The position numbers were made by a program, and so were the translations under genes. Positions 24,903-32,944 of a DNA stretch of 64,000 nucleotides are shown here, in pieces (position 1 is the stretch's first letter; each line of letters begins with the position of its first letter). The notes beneath the pieces are model-generated. The model saw only the letters and a list, made by a program, of their open reading frames with translations, was not told the origin of the DNA and searched no databases. This DNA is from Lentzea cavernae (GTDB lineage: Bacteria > Actinomycetota > Actinomycetes > Mycobacteriales > Pseudonocardiaceae): positions 434,001-498,000 of the forward strand of contig NZ_BNAR01000005.1 in the NCBI RefSeq assembly GCF_014653695.1, given 5' to 3'.

Positions 24903-26081
24903 TTGACCACTCACACCTCGGCTCCGCCCCAGACCTCCCGACAGGAGTCGTGGGCGGGGGTCGCTTCCCTCGGCCTCGGCATCTTCGCGCTCATCATGGC
25001 GGAGTTCCTGCCCGCGAGCCTGCTCCCCCGCATCGCCGACGGACTGGAGGTCTCGTCCGGCGCGGCGGGACAGGCGGTCAGCGTGACCGCGTTCGGGGCG
25101 GCCGCGGCGGCGCTCCTCATCTCGGCGGTGCTCCCGCGGGCCGACCGTCGTCACGTGATGATCGGTCTCACCCTGCTCGCCGTGATCTCCAACCTCGTCG
25201 TCGCGGCGGCGCCGAACCTGGCCGTGCTCCTGCCGGCACGGCTGCTGCTCGGGTTCGCGATCGGCGGGTTCTGGGCGATGTCCACCGCGGTGGCGTCCCA
25301 CCTCGTGCACGAGAACCACCTCGGCCGGGCTCTGACGGTCATCAGTTCCGGTGTCGCGCTGGCGACGGTCGCCGCCGTCCCGCTCGGCGCGTGGCTCGGG
25401 ACCGTGTGGGGCTGGCGGGCGGTCTTCGTGCTCGGCGGAGGCGCCGCCTTGGTCGCCCTGATCGCCCAGGCTGCGACGTTGCCCCGCATCATGCCCGCAC
25501 CGGGAAGCGGTCTGCGTGCGCTCGGAACGGTGTTGCGCTCCGGTGTCGTACTCGCCGGGTTGCTCGGGATCCTGCTCGTGTTCACCGGTCACTTCAACGG
25601 TTTCACCTACATCAGGCCGGCCGTCGACGCACTGTCCGGAATGGACGACGGAGCGTTCGCCGGACTGCTGCTCGTCTTCGGCGCGGCGAACTTCGCCGGC
25701 ACCCTGATGGCGGGGCCGCTCGCCGACCGGTCGCCGCGGACGGGTCTGTTCGTGTTCCCGTTGGTGCTCGGCGCCGGGATGCTCCTGATGTTCACGCTGG
25801 GCGGGTCGACCTGGTCGCTCCTCCTCGCGGCCGCGCTGTGGGGCTTCGGTTTCGGTGGCATCCCCACCACGGTGCTGAGCTGGGGCGCGAGGACCGATCC
25901 GGCACGCATCGAGCAGATCAGCGGAATCGTCGTGACGGTCTGCAGCCTCGCCGTCGGCACGGGCGCGGCCGTCGGCGGAGTCCTCGTCGACGGTGTCTCC
26001 GCCACCTCGATCCTCCCTGCGGGCGCGGCCGCCGCCGTGGCGGGCGGTCTGCTCCTCACCTTCCTGCACCGCACCAAATAG
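24903..26081 (+). CDS. MFS transporter, DHA1 drug:H+ antiporter type
   Basis: A 392-residue, twelve-helix major facilitator. The N-terminal half shows the DHA1 pattern: FLPASLLPRIADGL in the first loop, DRRHVMIGL between helices 2 and 3, and LLGFAIGGFWAMST in helix 4. TTG 24903 is preferred to ATG 24840 because AAAGGA stands at a good distance and the earlier start would cover the operator. The TetR-type operator upstream implies induction by a substrate, probably a drug-like or aromatic compound. The secreted hydrolase follows after 15 bases, likely in the same transcript. Confidence 0.9.
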   Translation: MTTHTSAPPQTSRQESWAGVASLGLGIFALIMAEFLPASLLPRIADGLEVSSGAAGQAVSVTAFGAAAAALLISAVLPRADRRHVMIGLTLLAVISNLVVAAAPNLAVLLPARLLLGFAIGGFWAMSTAVASHLVHENHLGRALTVISSGVALATVAAVPLGAWLGTVWGWRAVFVLGGGAALVALIAQAATLPRIMPAPGSGLRALGTVLRSGVVLAGLLGILLVFTGHFNGFTYIRPAVDALSGMDDGAFAGLLLVFGAANFAGTLMAGPLADRSPRTGLFVFPLVLGAGMLLMFTLGGSTWSLLLAAALWGFGFGGIPTTVLSWGARTDPARIEQISGIVVTVCSLAVGTGAAVGGVLVDGVSATSILPAGAAAAVAGGLLLTFLHRTK

Positions 26082-26096
26082 AGAAGAGAAGGATTC

Positions 26097-27071
26097 ATGA
26101 ACAAGAAGATCACCAGACTGGCGAGCGCGGTCGCGACGACCCTGATCGCCGCTTCCCTGCTGTCGTTCTCGTCGAGCACGACCTCGGCGAACTCGGGTGA
26201 GCACACCGGGGTCGAGCCGCCCCGCGGTTACCGCTCCGAGTTCGCTCAGGTCAACGGGTTCCGCATGCACTACCTCCGCGGCGGCAAGGGCTCGCCCGTC
26301 GTGTTGATCCACGGCTTCCCGCAGACCTCCGCGGAGTGGCGTCCCCAGCTCGACGCCCTGGCGCGGAAGCACGACGTGATCGCCGTCGACCTGCGCGGCA
26401 CCGGGAACTCCGGGGTGCCGGCCACGGGATACGACACGGTCCAGCTCGCCGAGGACGTCCACGCGCTGCTGGTCAAGCTCGGTGTCAACAACGGGGTGCA
26501 GGTCGTCGCCCACGACGTCGGGGCGTGGATCGCGTACCCGTACGCCGCGATGTGGCCCGCCGAGGTCAGCCGGATAGTGGTGATGGAGGGTCCGATCGTC
26601 GACGAGTCCCTCTACGGTTTCCCCGCGCTGGCACCGGAAGGAGGCCTGTACGTCTGGCACTTCGGACTCTTCCAGAAGAAGCTCGCGGAGCAGCTGGTGC
26701 GGGGCCACGAGCGGGAGTTCGTCGAGGGCTTCGTCGACCAGTACCTCGCGGTGAAGGACGCCTTCGGCCCGGCGGACTACGAGTACTACGCCCGCTACCT
26801 CCGGCAGCCCGGCCGCTTCCGCGCCTGGATGCAGATGTACCGGGCCATCGACACCGACGTGCGTCAGACCGCGGAGTTGAGCGCGGCGGGACCGCTGCGG
26901 ATGCCCGTCCTCGCGGTCGGCGGTGAGAAGGCACTGGGTGGATCCGTCGGTGCGCAGTGGAGCAAGTACGCCACGAACGTCGACACGCGGGTGCTGGCCG
27001 GTACCGGGCACTGGGTCACCGAGGAGCGTCCCGAGGAGGTGACGAAGCTGTTGGCCGAGTTCCTGCGCTGA
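26097..27071 (+). CDS. Secreted alpha/beta hydrolase, epoxide-hydrolase-like
   Basis: A 324-residue alpha/beta hydrolase with an export signal (MNKKITRLASAVATTLIAASLLSF, cleavage probably near SANS). The oxyanion motif is HGFP (about 73-76), the nucleophile elbow AHDVGAW near 137-143 with Asp instead of Ser, which is typical of epoxide hydrolases and haloalkane dehalogenases, and the base is in GTGHWVTEE near the C-terminus. It most resembles extracytoplasmic epoxide hydrolases. AGAAGAGAAGG precedes the ATG. It follows the MFS exporter closely and may act on a related xenobiotic. Confidence 0.85.
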   Translation: MNKKITRLASAVATTLIAASLLSFSSSTTSANSGEHTGVEPPRGYRSEFAQVNGFRMHYLRGGKGSPVVLIHGFPQTSAEWRPQLDALARKHDVIAVDLRGTGNSGVPATGYDTVQLAEDVHALLVKLGVNNGVQVVAHDVGAWIAYPYAAMWPAEVSRIVVMEGPIVDESLYGFPALAPEGGLYVWHFGLFQKKLAEQLVRGHEREFVEGFVDQYLAVKDAFGPADYEYYARYLRQPGRFRAWMQMYRAIDTDVRQTAELSAAGPLRMPVLAVGGEKALGGSVGAQWSKYATNVDTRVLAGTGHWVTEERPEEVTKLLAEFLR

Positions 27072-27138
27072 TCGCGCCGAGCGGTGAAACGCCGACAAGC
27101 GCGAAGAAATTCACACTTACCCCCTAATTCGTGAACTC

Positions 27139-27167
27139 TTGACTCGGTTCGGGCCGGGAGGCAGGCT
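27139..27167 (+). promoter_or_regulatory. Candidate promoter of the NRPS precursor operon
   Basis: TTGACT (27139-27144), a 17-base spacer and CAGGCT (27162-27167). The -10 keeps the A2 and T6 positions expected in actinobacteria. The ATG at 27175 would be at or next to the start of transcription, implying a leaderless message. Just upstream is an AT-richer patch with TTCAC and GTGAA arms (27111-27135). Confidence 0.35.
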
Positions 27168-27174
27168 CTCGCGA

Positions 27175-27261
27175 ATGCCGGTCCAGGCCGACAACCAGGG
27201 GGAGCTCGTGTTGGAGGAAGCGCTCGACGACGGTCAGGCGACGGTCCGGTCCGCCTGGTGA
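27175..27261 (+). CDS. 28-residue leader ORF coupled to the aminomutase gene
   Basis: ATG 27175 opens a 28-codon frame (MPVQADNQGELVLEEALDDG to ATVRSAW) whose TGA at 27259-27261 overlaps the GTG of the radical SAM gene as GTGA. The peptide is acidic with no Cys, so it is unlikely to be modified like a RiPP. With the promoter boxes directly before it, it looks like a leaderless lead-in frame that delivers ribosomes to the aminomutase. Confidence 0.4.
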   Translation: MPVQADNQGELVLEEALDDGQATVRSAW

Positions 27262-28604
27262 CGGGGCAGCCGCACGAGTACGTGCGCCGGGAGCTGGTGG
27301 AGCCGGACTGGCGGCGGTTCCCCGGCTGGGCGCACGTGACCGAGGCGCAGTGGCGTGACGCGCAGTGGCAGCGGGCGCATTGCGTGAAGAACGCGAAGCA
27401 GCTGGGGCTGGTCGCGGGCGGGTTGCTGACGGACAGGTTCTACGACGACCTCGCCGCGGACCAGGAGACGTTCGCGACGATGTCGATGCTGTTGCCGCCG
27501 CACGTGCTCAACACCATGGCGGTGGACGCACGGCTCACGCCGGAGGCCTTCACTGAGGCGTTCCTGGCCGACCCGGTCCGTCGCTACATGCTGCCGGTGG
27601 CGTCGGACCGGGATCCGCTCCGGCCGTCCCATCCGCACTCCCAGCGCGACTCGCTGCACGAGGCCGAGATGTGGGTCGTCGAGGGCCTGACCCACCGCTA
27701 CCCCACCAAGGTCCTGGCCGAGATGGTGTCGACGTGCCCGCAGTACTGCGGGCACTGCACCCGCATGGACCTGGTCGGCAACTCGACACCGTTGATCGAC
27801 AAGCACAAGCTCTCGCTCAGGCCGGTCGACCGCCAGGACCAGATGATCGACTACCTGAAGAAGACCCCCGGCGTTCGCGACGTCGTCGTGTCCGGCGGGG
27901 ACGTGGCGAACGTGCCGTGGCCGCAGCTGGAGTCCTTCGTGCTGCGGCTGCTGGAGATCGAGACCGTCCGGGACGTGCGCCTGGCCACGAAGGCGCTGGC
28001 CGCGCTCCCCCAGCACTGGCTGCAGCCGCGCGTGGTCGAGGGCCTCGAACGGGTTGCCCGCACCGCGTCGCAGCGGGGCGTCAACCTGGCGATCCACACG
28101 CACGTCAACCACGTGCAGTCCGTGACGCCGCTGGTGGCGGAGGCGGCGCGGGCGGCGCTGGGGGCCGGGGTGCGGGACGTGCGCAACCAGGGCGTGCTGA
28201 TGCGCGGGGTCAACGCCACCGCGGCCGACCTGCTGGATCTTTGCTTTGCCCTGCAAGGGGAAGCGAACATCCTGCCGTACTACTTCTACATGTGCGACAT
28301 GATCCCCAACGCCGAGCACTGGCGCGTTGCCGTGTGGGAGGCGCAGGAGCTGCAGCACGCGATCATGGGCTATCTGCCCGGGTACGCCACGCCTCGGATC
28401 GTGTGCGACGTGCCGTACGTCGGCAAGAGGTGGGTGCACCAGCCGGCGGAGTACGACCGGGAGCTCGGGATCTCGTACTGGACCAAGAACTACCGGACCG
28501 GGATCGACTCCGAGGATCCCGGGGTGCTCGACCGGCGGTACCCCTACTACGACCCGATCTCCACGCTCGGAGAATCCGGCCAGAAGTGGTGGGAGGATAC
28601 GTGA
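27258..28604 (+). CDS. Lysine 2,3-aminomutase-like radical SAM enzyme (KamA family)
   Basis: A 448-residue KamA-type enzyme. The radical SAM cluster motif is CPQYCGHC (Cys160, Cys164, Cys167), followed by VVVSGGDVANV (SAM-binding GGD) and a C-terminal PLP lysine in PYVGKRWV (Lys390). Known relatives move the alpha-amino group of lysine, glutamate or arginine to the beta carbon using 4Fe-4S, SAM and PLP, so a beta-amino acid such as beta-lysine is the expected product. It opens the biosynthetic gene set and presumably supplies an unusual monomer to the NRPS. The usual PLP loop PGGGGK is replaced by PYVGK, so the exact substrate is not safe to name. Confidence 0.8.
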   Translation: MTGQPHEYVRRELVEPDWRRFPGWAHVTEAQWRDAQWQRAHCVKNAKQLGLVAGGLLTDRFYDDLAADQETFATMSMLLPPHVLNTMAVDARLTPEAFTEAFLADPVRRYMLPVASDRDPLRPSHPHSQRDSLHEAEMWVVEGLTHRYPTKVLAEMVSTCPQYCGHCTRMDLVGNSTPLIDKHKLSLRPVDRQDQMIDYLKKTPGVRDVVVSGGDVANVPWPQLESFVLRLLEIETVRDVRLATKALAALPQHWLQPRVVEGLERVARTASQRGVNLAIHTHVNHVQSVTPLVAEAARAALGAGVRDVRNQGVLMRGVNATAADLLDLCFALQGEANILPYYFYMCDMIPNAEHWRVAVWEAQELQHAIMGYLPGYATPRIVCDVPYVGKRWVHQPAEYDRELGISYWTKNYRTGIDSEDPGVLDRRYPYYDPISTLGESGQKWWEDT

Positions 28605-28699
28605 ACTCCAGGTCAGGCGCTCGCTCGCCGGGGAATTCCGGTGATTTGTGGACAACCCGAGACGGGCGTGCTTACGATGGCCGCACTGGGCTGGGGATT

Positions 28700-28789
28700 A
28701 TGAGTGATCACGTGCAGGGGGACATGGCACCGCAACCGGGGTACCGCCGCAGGAATTCGTGCCGCACACGTGTTCTCGCAGCCGCATGA
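28700..28789 (+). CDS. 29-residue leader ORF before Dap synthase gene
   Basis: ATG 28700 opens a frame of 29 codons (MSDHVQGDMAPQPGYRRRNS, then CRTRVLAAA) whose TGA overlaps ATG 28786 of the SbnA-like gene (ATGA). The peptide is Arg-rich with one Cys at its end. It could act as a translational lead-in or attenuator for an amino-acid-consuming gene. It lies in the only sizeable gap of the operon (28605-28785). Confidence 0.35.
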   Translation: MSDHVQGDMAPQPGYRRRNSCRTRVLAAA

Positions 28790-29775
28790 CCGCACTGGCG
28801 CACAGGTTGGACGAGATCGAACGCTCATTCAGCCCGACACCGCTCGTGCCCGTGGCCGACGAGAAAGTGGATCTGCACGCCAAGCTGGAGTTCTGCAATC
28901 CGACCGGGAGTTCGAAGGACCGATCGGCGTTCTGGATTCTCAAACGCGCGGTCGAACGCGGTGAGATCACCTCGTCCACGACGGTGGTCGAATCATCGTC
29001 GGGCAATTTCGCGATCTCCATGTCGTCGTTCTGCCGCGCGCTCGGAGTTGAATTCGTCCCGGTGATCGACCCGAACTGCAACGCCGCCACGGAGCACTAT
29101 TTGCGGGCGGCCTGCGACCGCGTCGAGAAGGTCACCGAACGCGACAGCTCCGGTGGGTTCCTGCTGAGCCGGCTGGCGCGTGTGCGGGAGCTCGAGACCG
29201 CCCTGCCCGGCGCCTACTGGCCCAACCAGTACGCCAACGCCGACGCCGCGGAAGCGCACTTCCTGCTGACCGGCGGGGAGATCGCGGGGACGCTCGGCAG
29301 CCTCGACTACGTGTTCATCGGGGTGAGCACCGGCGGCACGGTCGCCGGTCTGTCTCAGCGCCTGAAGAAGGAGTTCCCGCAGGTCAAGGTCGTCGCGGTC
29401 GACACGGAGGGCTCGGTGATCTTCGGCCGGGCGCCGCAGGCGCGCAAGCTGCCGGGGCTCGGGTCGAGCATCGTGCCGCCGCTGGTCGCGACCGCCGAGA
29501 TCGACGACGTGGTGATCGTGAGCGAGCATGAGGCGGTCCTCGGCTGCCGGGCCCTGCTGCGCCGCTCCGGCCTCTTCACCGGAGGCTCGACGGGCAGCAC
29601 CTACGCGGCGATGCAGCGCTACTTCGCGGACCGCGACAATTCTGCCGGACGGCCGAGCGCGTTGTTCCTGTGCGCCGATCGCGGAACGGCCTACGCGGAA
29701 ACCGTGTACAACGACACGTGGGTGGCAGAAGCCCTGGGCGGGGAAACGCGCACATCGGCGACAGTGGCCGGATGA
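28786..29775 (+). CDS. SbnA-like 2,3-diaminopropionate biosynthesis PLP enzyme
   Basis: A 329-residue fold-type II PLP enzyme of the cysteine synthase group. The PLP lysine is in PTGSSKDR, the substrate loop in ESSSGNFAIS and the phosphate loop in GVSTGGTVAGL; GGSTGS closes the site. Together with an SbnB-type partner directly downstream this points to Dap synthesis: SbnA condenses O-phosphoserine and glutamate to N-(1-amino-1-carboxy-2-ethyl)-glutamate. ATG 28786 is favoured because it overlaps the stop of a leader ORF; GTG 28759 with AGGA before it is an alternative. Fifteen bases separate it from the next gene. Confidence 0.8.
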   Translation: MTALAHRLDEIERSFSPTPLVPVADEKVDLHAKLEFCNPTGSSKDRSAFWILKRAVERGEITSSTTVVESSSGNFAISMSSFCRALGVEFVPVIDPNCNAATEHYLRAACDRVEKVTERDSSGGFLLSRLARVRELETALPGAYWPNQYANADAAEAHFLLTGGEIAGTLGSLDYVFIGVSTGGTVAGLSQRLKKEFPQVKVVAVDTEGSVIFGRAPQARKLPGLGSSIVPPLVATAEIDDVVIVSEHEAVLGCRALLRRSGLFTGGSTGSTYAAMQRYFADRDNSAGRPSALFLCADRGTAYAETVYNDTWVAEALGGETRTSATVAG

Positions 29776-29790
29776 CCTGGAGGGAACAAC

Positions 29791-30828
29791 TTGTCCAGCT
29801 TTCCGAATGAGTTCCGCGTGCCCGCCGCGCGGGTGATCACGGGCGATGACGTGCACTCGTGCGTGAATGGCAGCGCCGAGGAGTGCGTTGATCTCGTCCG
29901 GCGCGCCTACCTCACGCACTCGGCCGGGGACAGCTCCAACCCGCACAGCAGCTTCCTGCGTTTTCCGCACAAGCCGAACTCGCGGATCATCTCGCTGCCC
30001 GCCTATCTCGGCGGCGAATTCGGTGTGGCGGGCATGAAATGGATCGCGAGCTTCCCGGACAACACCGCCGAGGGCATCCCGCGCGCGTCGGCGATGTTGA
30101 TCCTGAACGACACCGAGATCGGTTACCCGTTCGCGTGCGTGGAGTCGTCGATCATTTCCGCGACGCGCACCGCGGCCTCCGCCGTGCTCGGCGCCGAGGC
30201 GCTGGTGGGTGAGCGCGCCGCGCGCCGGGTCGGCTTCATCGGGACGGGCCTGATCGCGGGCCACGTGTGGCGCTTCCTGCGCGACCTCAAGTGGCGGATC
30301 GACGGCTTCCGGCTCTTCGACACCGTGCGCGCCAACGCGGACCGGTTCGGCGAGGGGCTCGTCGAGGACGGCGCGGCCGACGTGGTCGCGGTGGACACCG
30401 CCGCCGAGGCGATCGAGGGCTGCGACCTCGTGGTGCTGGCGACCGTCGCGGGCGAGCCGCACATCACCGACCCGGCGCTGTTCGCCCACGCGCCCACGGT
30501 GCTGCACCTGTCGCTGCGCGACCTGTCCCCCGAGGTCGTCCTCGCGGGACAGAACATCACCGACGACGTGGACCACGCGGTGCGCGAACGCACCTCGTTG
30601 CACCTCACCGAACAGCGCACCGGTGACCGCGCGTTCGTCGCGGGCACGATCGCGGACGTGCTGAACGGCGCGGTGCGGCGCGACCCGGAGCGGGCCGCGA
30701 TCTACTCGCCGTTCGGGCTCGGCGTGCTCGACCTGGCGATCGGCAAGTGGGTGTACGAGCAGGTGACCGCGCGCGACGGCGGCACGGTCATCGACGACTT
30801 CTTCGGCAGTGCGGTGAGGCGGCCATGA
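29791..30828 (+). CDS. SbnB-like dehydrogenase (ornithine cyclodeaminase family)
   Basis: A 345-residue protein of the ornithine cyclodeaminase/mu-crystallin family, subgroup SbnB: FPHKPNSRIISLPAYLGG and VAGMKWIASFPDN (substrate site), then the NAD-binding RVGFIGTGLIAGHVWRFL. SbnB oxidatively splits the SbnA product with NAD+ to give L-2,3-diaminopropionate, alpha-ketoglutarate and NADH. TTG 29791 is chosen for GGAGGGA at 29779-29785. The stop overlaps the MbtH start (ATGA). Two A domains of the synthetases share a code that suits Dap, which supports the role. Confidence 0.85.
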   Translation: MSSFPNEFRVPAARVITGDDVHSCVNGSAEECVDLVRRAYLTHSAGDSSNPHSSFLRFPHKPNSRIISLPAYLGGEFGVAGMKWIASFPDNTAEGIPRASAMLILNDTEIGYPFACVESSIISATRTAASAVLGAEALVGERAARRVGFIGTGLIAGHVWRFLRDLKWRIDGFRLFDTVRANADRFGEGLVEDGAADVVAVDTAAEAIEGCDLVVLATVAGEPHITDPALFAHAPTVLHLSLRDLSPEVVLAGQNITDDVDHAVRERTSLHLTEQRTGDRAFVAGTIADVLNGAVRRDPERAAIYSPFGLGVLDLAIGKWVYEQVTARDGGTVIDDFFGSAVRRP

Positions 30829-31028
30829 GCGAGATCCAGTACACGGTGGTCGTCAACCACGAGGACCAGCACTCCGTCTGGTTCACCGACCGGCCCCTGC
30901 CGGCCGGGTGGACCGAGATCGGCTTCACCGGCACCAGGGAGGCGTGCCTGGCGCACGTCGAACAGGTGTGGACGGACCTCACGCCGCGCTCGGTGCGCGA
31001 GCGCCTGGCCGCCGGGGAGACACGATGA
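30825..31028 (+). CDS. MbtH-like protein
   Basis: A 67-residue MbtH-like chaperone of adenylation domains. The family signature is present: NHEDQHSVW near the start, PLPAGW in the middle, and EQVWTDLTPRSVRERL at the end (the tryptophans that clasp the A domain). MbtH proteins bind NRPS A domains and support folding and activity. It is overlapped on both sides (ATGA with the SbnB-like gene and with the radical SAM gene), so its dose is tied to precursor enzymes of the cluster. Confidence 0.92.
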   Translation: MSEIQYTVVVNHEDQHSVWFTDRPLPAGWTEIGFTGTREACLAHVEQVWTDLTPRSVRERLAAGETR

Positions 31029-32944
31029 CCGCCGGCGTGCTCCTGGACACCAGGAAGGTCGTCACCACCGTCGAGCTGTCGGTGTTCGAGCGGATCACCC
31101 CGCTCGTGTCGGGGTACCTCGAGGCGTACGCGTCGACGGACCCGGTGGTGAGCGGGCAGTTCCGCTTCGACAAGTACACGACGAGCATCAAGACACCGCT
31201 CGAGACGGTCGCGGAGGCCTTGCTGGCCAAAGACTCCGACGTGTTCGCGTTCTCGACGTACGTGTGGAACATCGGCCTGGTCCGCAAGCTGCTGGTGCTG
31301 CTGCGCCAGGCGCGCCCGGACGTGCACATCGTCCTGGGCGGACCGCAGGTGATGCACCACGGCCTGCGCTACCTCGACCCGTCCGACGAGCGGATGGTCG
31401 TGTGCAACGGCGAGGGCGAGGCGACGTTCACCGAGTACCTGCACGAGCTGACCAAGCCGGAACCGGACCTCACCACCGTGGCCGGGCTGACGATGTACCG
31501 CGGCGGGCAGCTCGTCACGACACCGGAACGCGCGCGCATCAAGGATCTGGAGACGATCCCGTCGCCGTTCCTGTCCGGGCTGATCTCCGACGAGTACAGC
31601 ATCAGCATCATCGAGACCAACCGCGGCTGCCCGTACCACTGCGGCTTCTGCTTCTGGGGCGCGGCGACGAACGACCGCGTCTACCGGTTCGACGAGGAGC
31701 GGGTGCGCGACGAGCTGACGTGGATGGCGCGCAACGGCACGCTGTTCCTCTACATCGCCGACGCGAACTGGGGCATGCTCGCGCGCGACGTCGAGTTCTC
31801 CGAGCACATCGCCTCGCTCACGCGCGAGTACCGGCTGCCGAACGTCGTGTACTTCTCCTCGGCCAAGAACAAGCCGCACGCGGTCACCAAGATCACCGGC
31901 ATCTTCCAGGAGGCCGGGCTCGTCGCGTCCCAGCCGGTGTCCATGCAGACGCTGGAACCGACCAGCCTGAAGATCATCGCCAGGGACAACATCAAGCTCG
32001 ACGCGTTCGGCTCGGTGCAGGACGACCTGCGCGACCGCGGGCTGAGCTCGTTCATCGAGCTGATCTGGCCGCTGCCCGGCGAGACGCTGGAGACGTTCCA
32101 GCAGGGCATCGGCACGCTGTGCGAGCGGGACGCGCACACGATCATCTCGTACTCGCACCTGCTGCTGAACAACACGCCGATCTACCACAACCGCGACAAG
32201 CTCAGGCTGGTCACGCGGCCTGCCGGCGGTGAGGTCGCCGAGGCGCAGATCGTGATCGGCACCGAGCAGGTCACCCCCGACGAGTTCGTCGAGGGCATGC
32301 GGTACTTCTACGCCGTGCACGCGGTGCACAACACGCGCAGCCTGCGCGCGACGGCGAAGTACCTGACCGGCAAGGGGATCACGACGTTCCCCGCACTGTT
32401 CTCCGCGATGGTCGAGCACTGGCGCGGCCTGCCGCAGGACGACGCCATCGTGTCCTACGTGGAGCGTTCGATCCGGGACGCGCTGTTCTACGACGTCGGC
32501 AACTACGGCCTGTTCGTGCACATGGTGCTGCACGAGCACCGGGCGCTGTTCACCCGGCACCTGCGCGACTTCGTGGCGGCGCAACCGTGGTGGTCGGACC
32601 CGACCGCGCGGGCGCTGTTCGAGATCGATCTGCTGAACCGGCCCTACATCTACTCCTCCACGCCGCTGGAGGAGTTCGACCGTCCCTTCGAGACGGTCGT
32701 GGTCACCGCGGGGTCGGGACGGTCCCGCACGGTCGAGCTCGACCCGTCCTGGCACGAGGAGCTGCGCCGGTCGGTGCGATTGGACCCGCTGGTGCCGCAG
32801 GGGCCGCGGTTCGTCGTCGACTACAAGCGGCTGCAGTACCCGTACATGGCCGGGCAGAGCATCGACCACAACGCGAACTACTGCCACGGCATGATCGAGA
32901 AGATCGAGAACATCGCGCCGATCTGGCGTTCGACGGGAGCCTGA
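31025..32944 (+). CDS. B12-binding-fold radical SAM enzyme
   Basis: A 639-residue enzyme. Residues 50-130 form a cobalamin-binding-like Rossmann domain (DVFAFSTYVWNIGLVRKLL, VLGGPQVM), though the DxHxxG motif for base-off B12 is not seen. The radical SAM motif CPYHCGFC follows at about 202-209, then a typical barrel with WPLPGETLETF near 353. The last 220 residues are a helical extension of the DUF4080 kind. Class B relatives are methyltransferases or ring-forming enzymes in antibiotic pathways. Placed between MbtH and export genes it probably tailors a monomer or the carrier-bound peptide. Reaction unknown. ATGA overlap before, TGATG overlap after. Confidence 0.75.
   Translation: MTAGVLLDTRKVVTTVELSVFERITPLVSGYLEAYASTDPVVSGQFRFDKYTTSIKTPLETVAEALLAKDSDVFAFSTYVWNIGLVRKLLVLLRQARPDVHIVLGGPQVMHHGLRYLDPSDERMVVCNGEGEATFTEYLHELTKPEPDLTTVAGLTMYRGGQLVTTPERARIKDLETIPSPFLSGLISDEYSISIIETNRGCPYHCGFCFWGAATNDRVYRFDEERVRDELTWMARNGTLFLYIADANWGMLARDVEFSEHIASLTREYRLPNVVYFSSAKNKPHAVTKITGIFQEAGLVASQPVSMQTLEPTSLKIIARDNIKLDAFGSVQDDLRDRGLSSFIELIWPLPGETLETFQQGIGTLCERDAHTIISYSHLLLNNTPIYHNRDKLRLVTRPAGGEVAEAQIVIGTEQVTPDEFVEGMRYFYAVHAVHNTRSLRATAKYLTGKGITTFPALFSAMVEHWRGLPQDDAIVSYVERSIRDALFYDVGNYGLFVHMVLHEHRALFTRHLRDFVAAQPWWSDPTARALFEIDLLNRPYIYSSTPLEEFDRPFETVVVTAGSGRSRTVELDPSWHEELRRSVRLDPLVPQGPRFVVDYKRLQYPYMAGQSIDHNANYCHGMIEKIENIAPIWRSTGA

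Noticed and set aside
27175..27261. RiPP precursor peptide for the radical SAM enzymes
   Set aside because: The peptide has no Cys, Ser or Thr cluster or leader/core boundary, and both radical SAM genes belong to other families.
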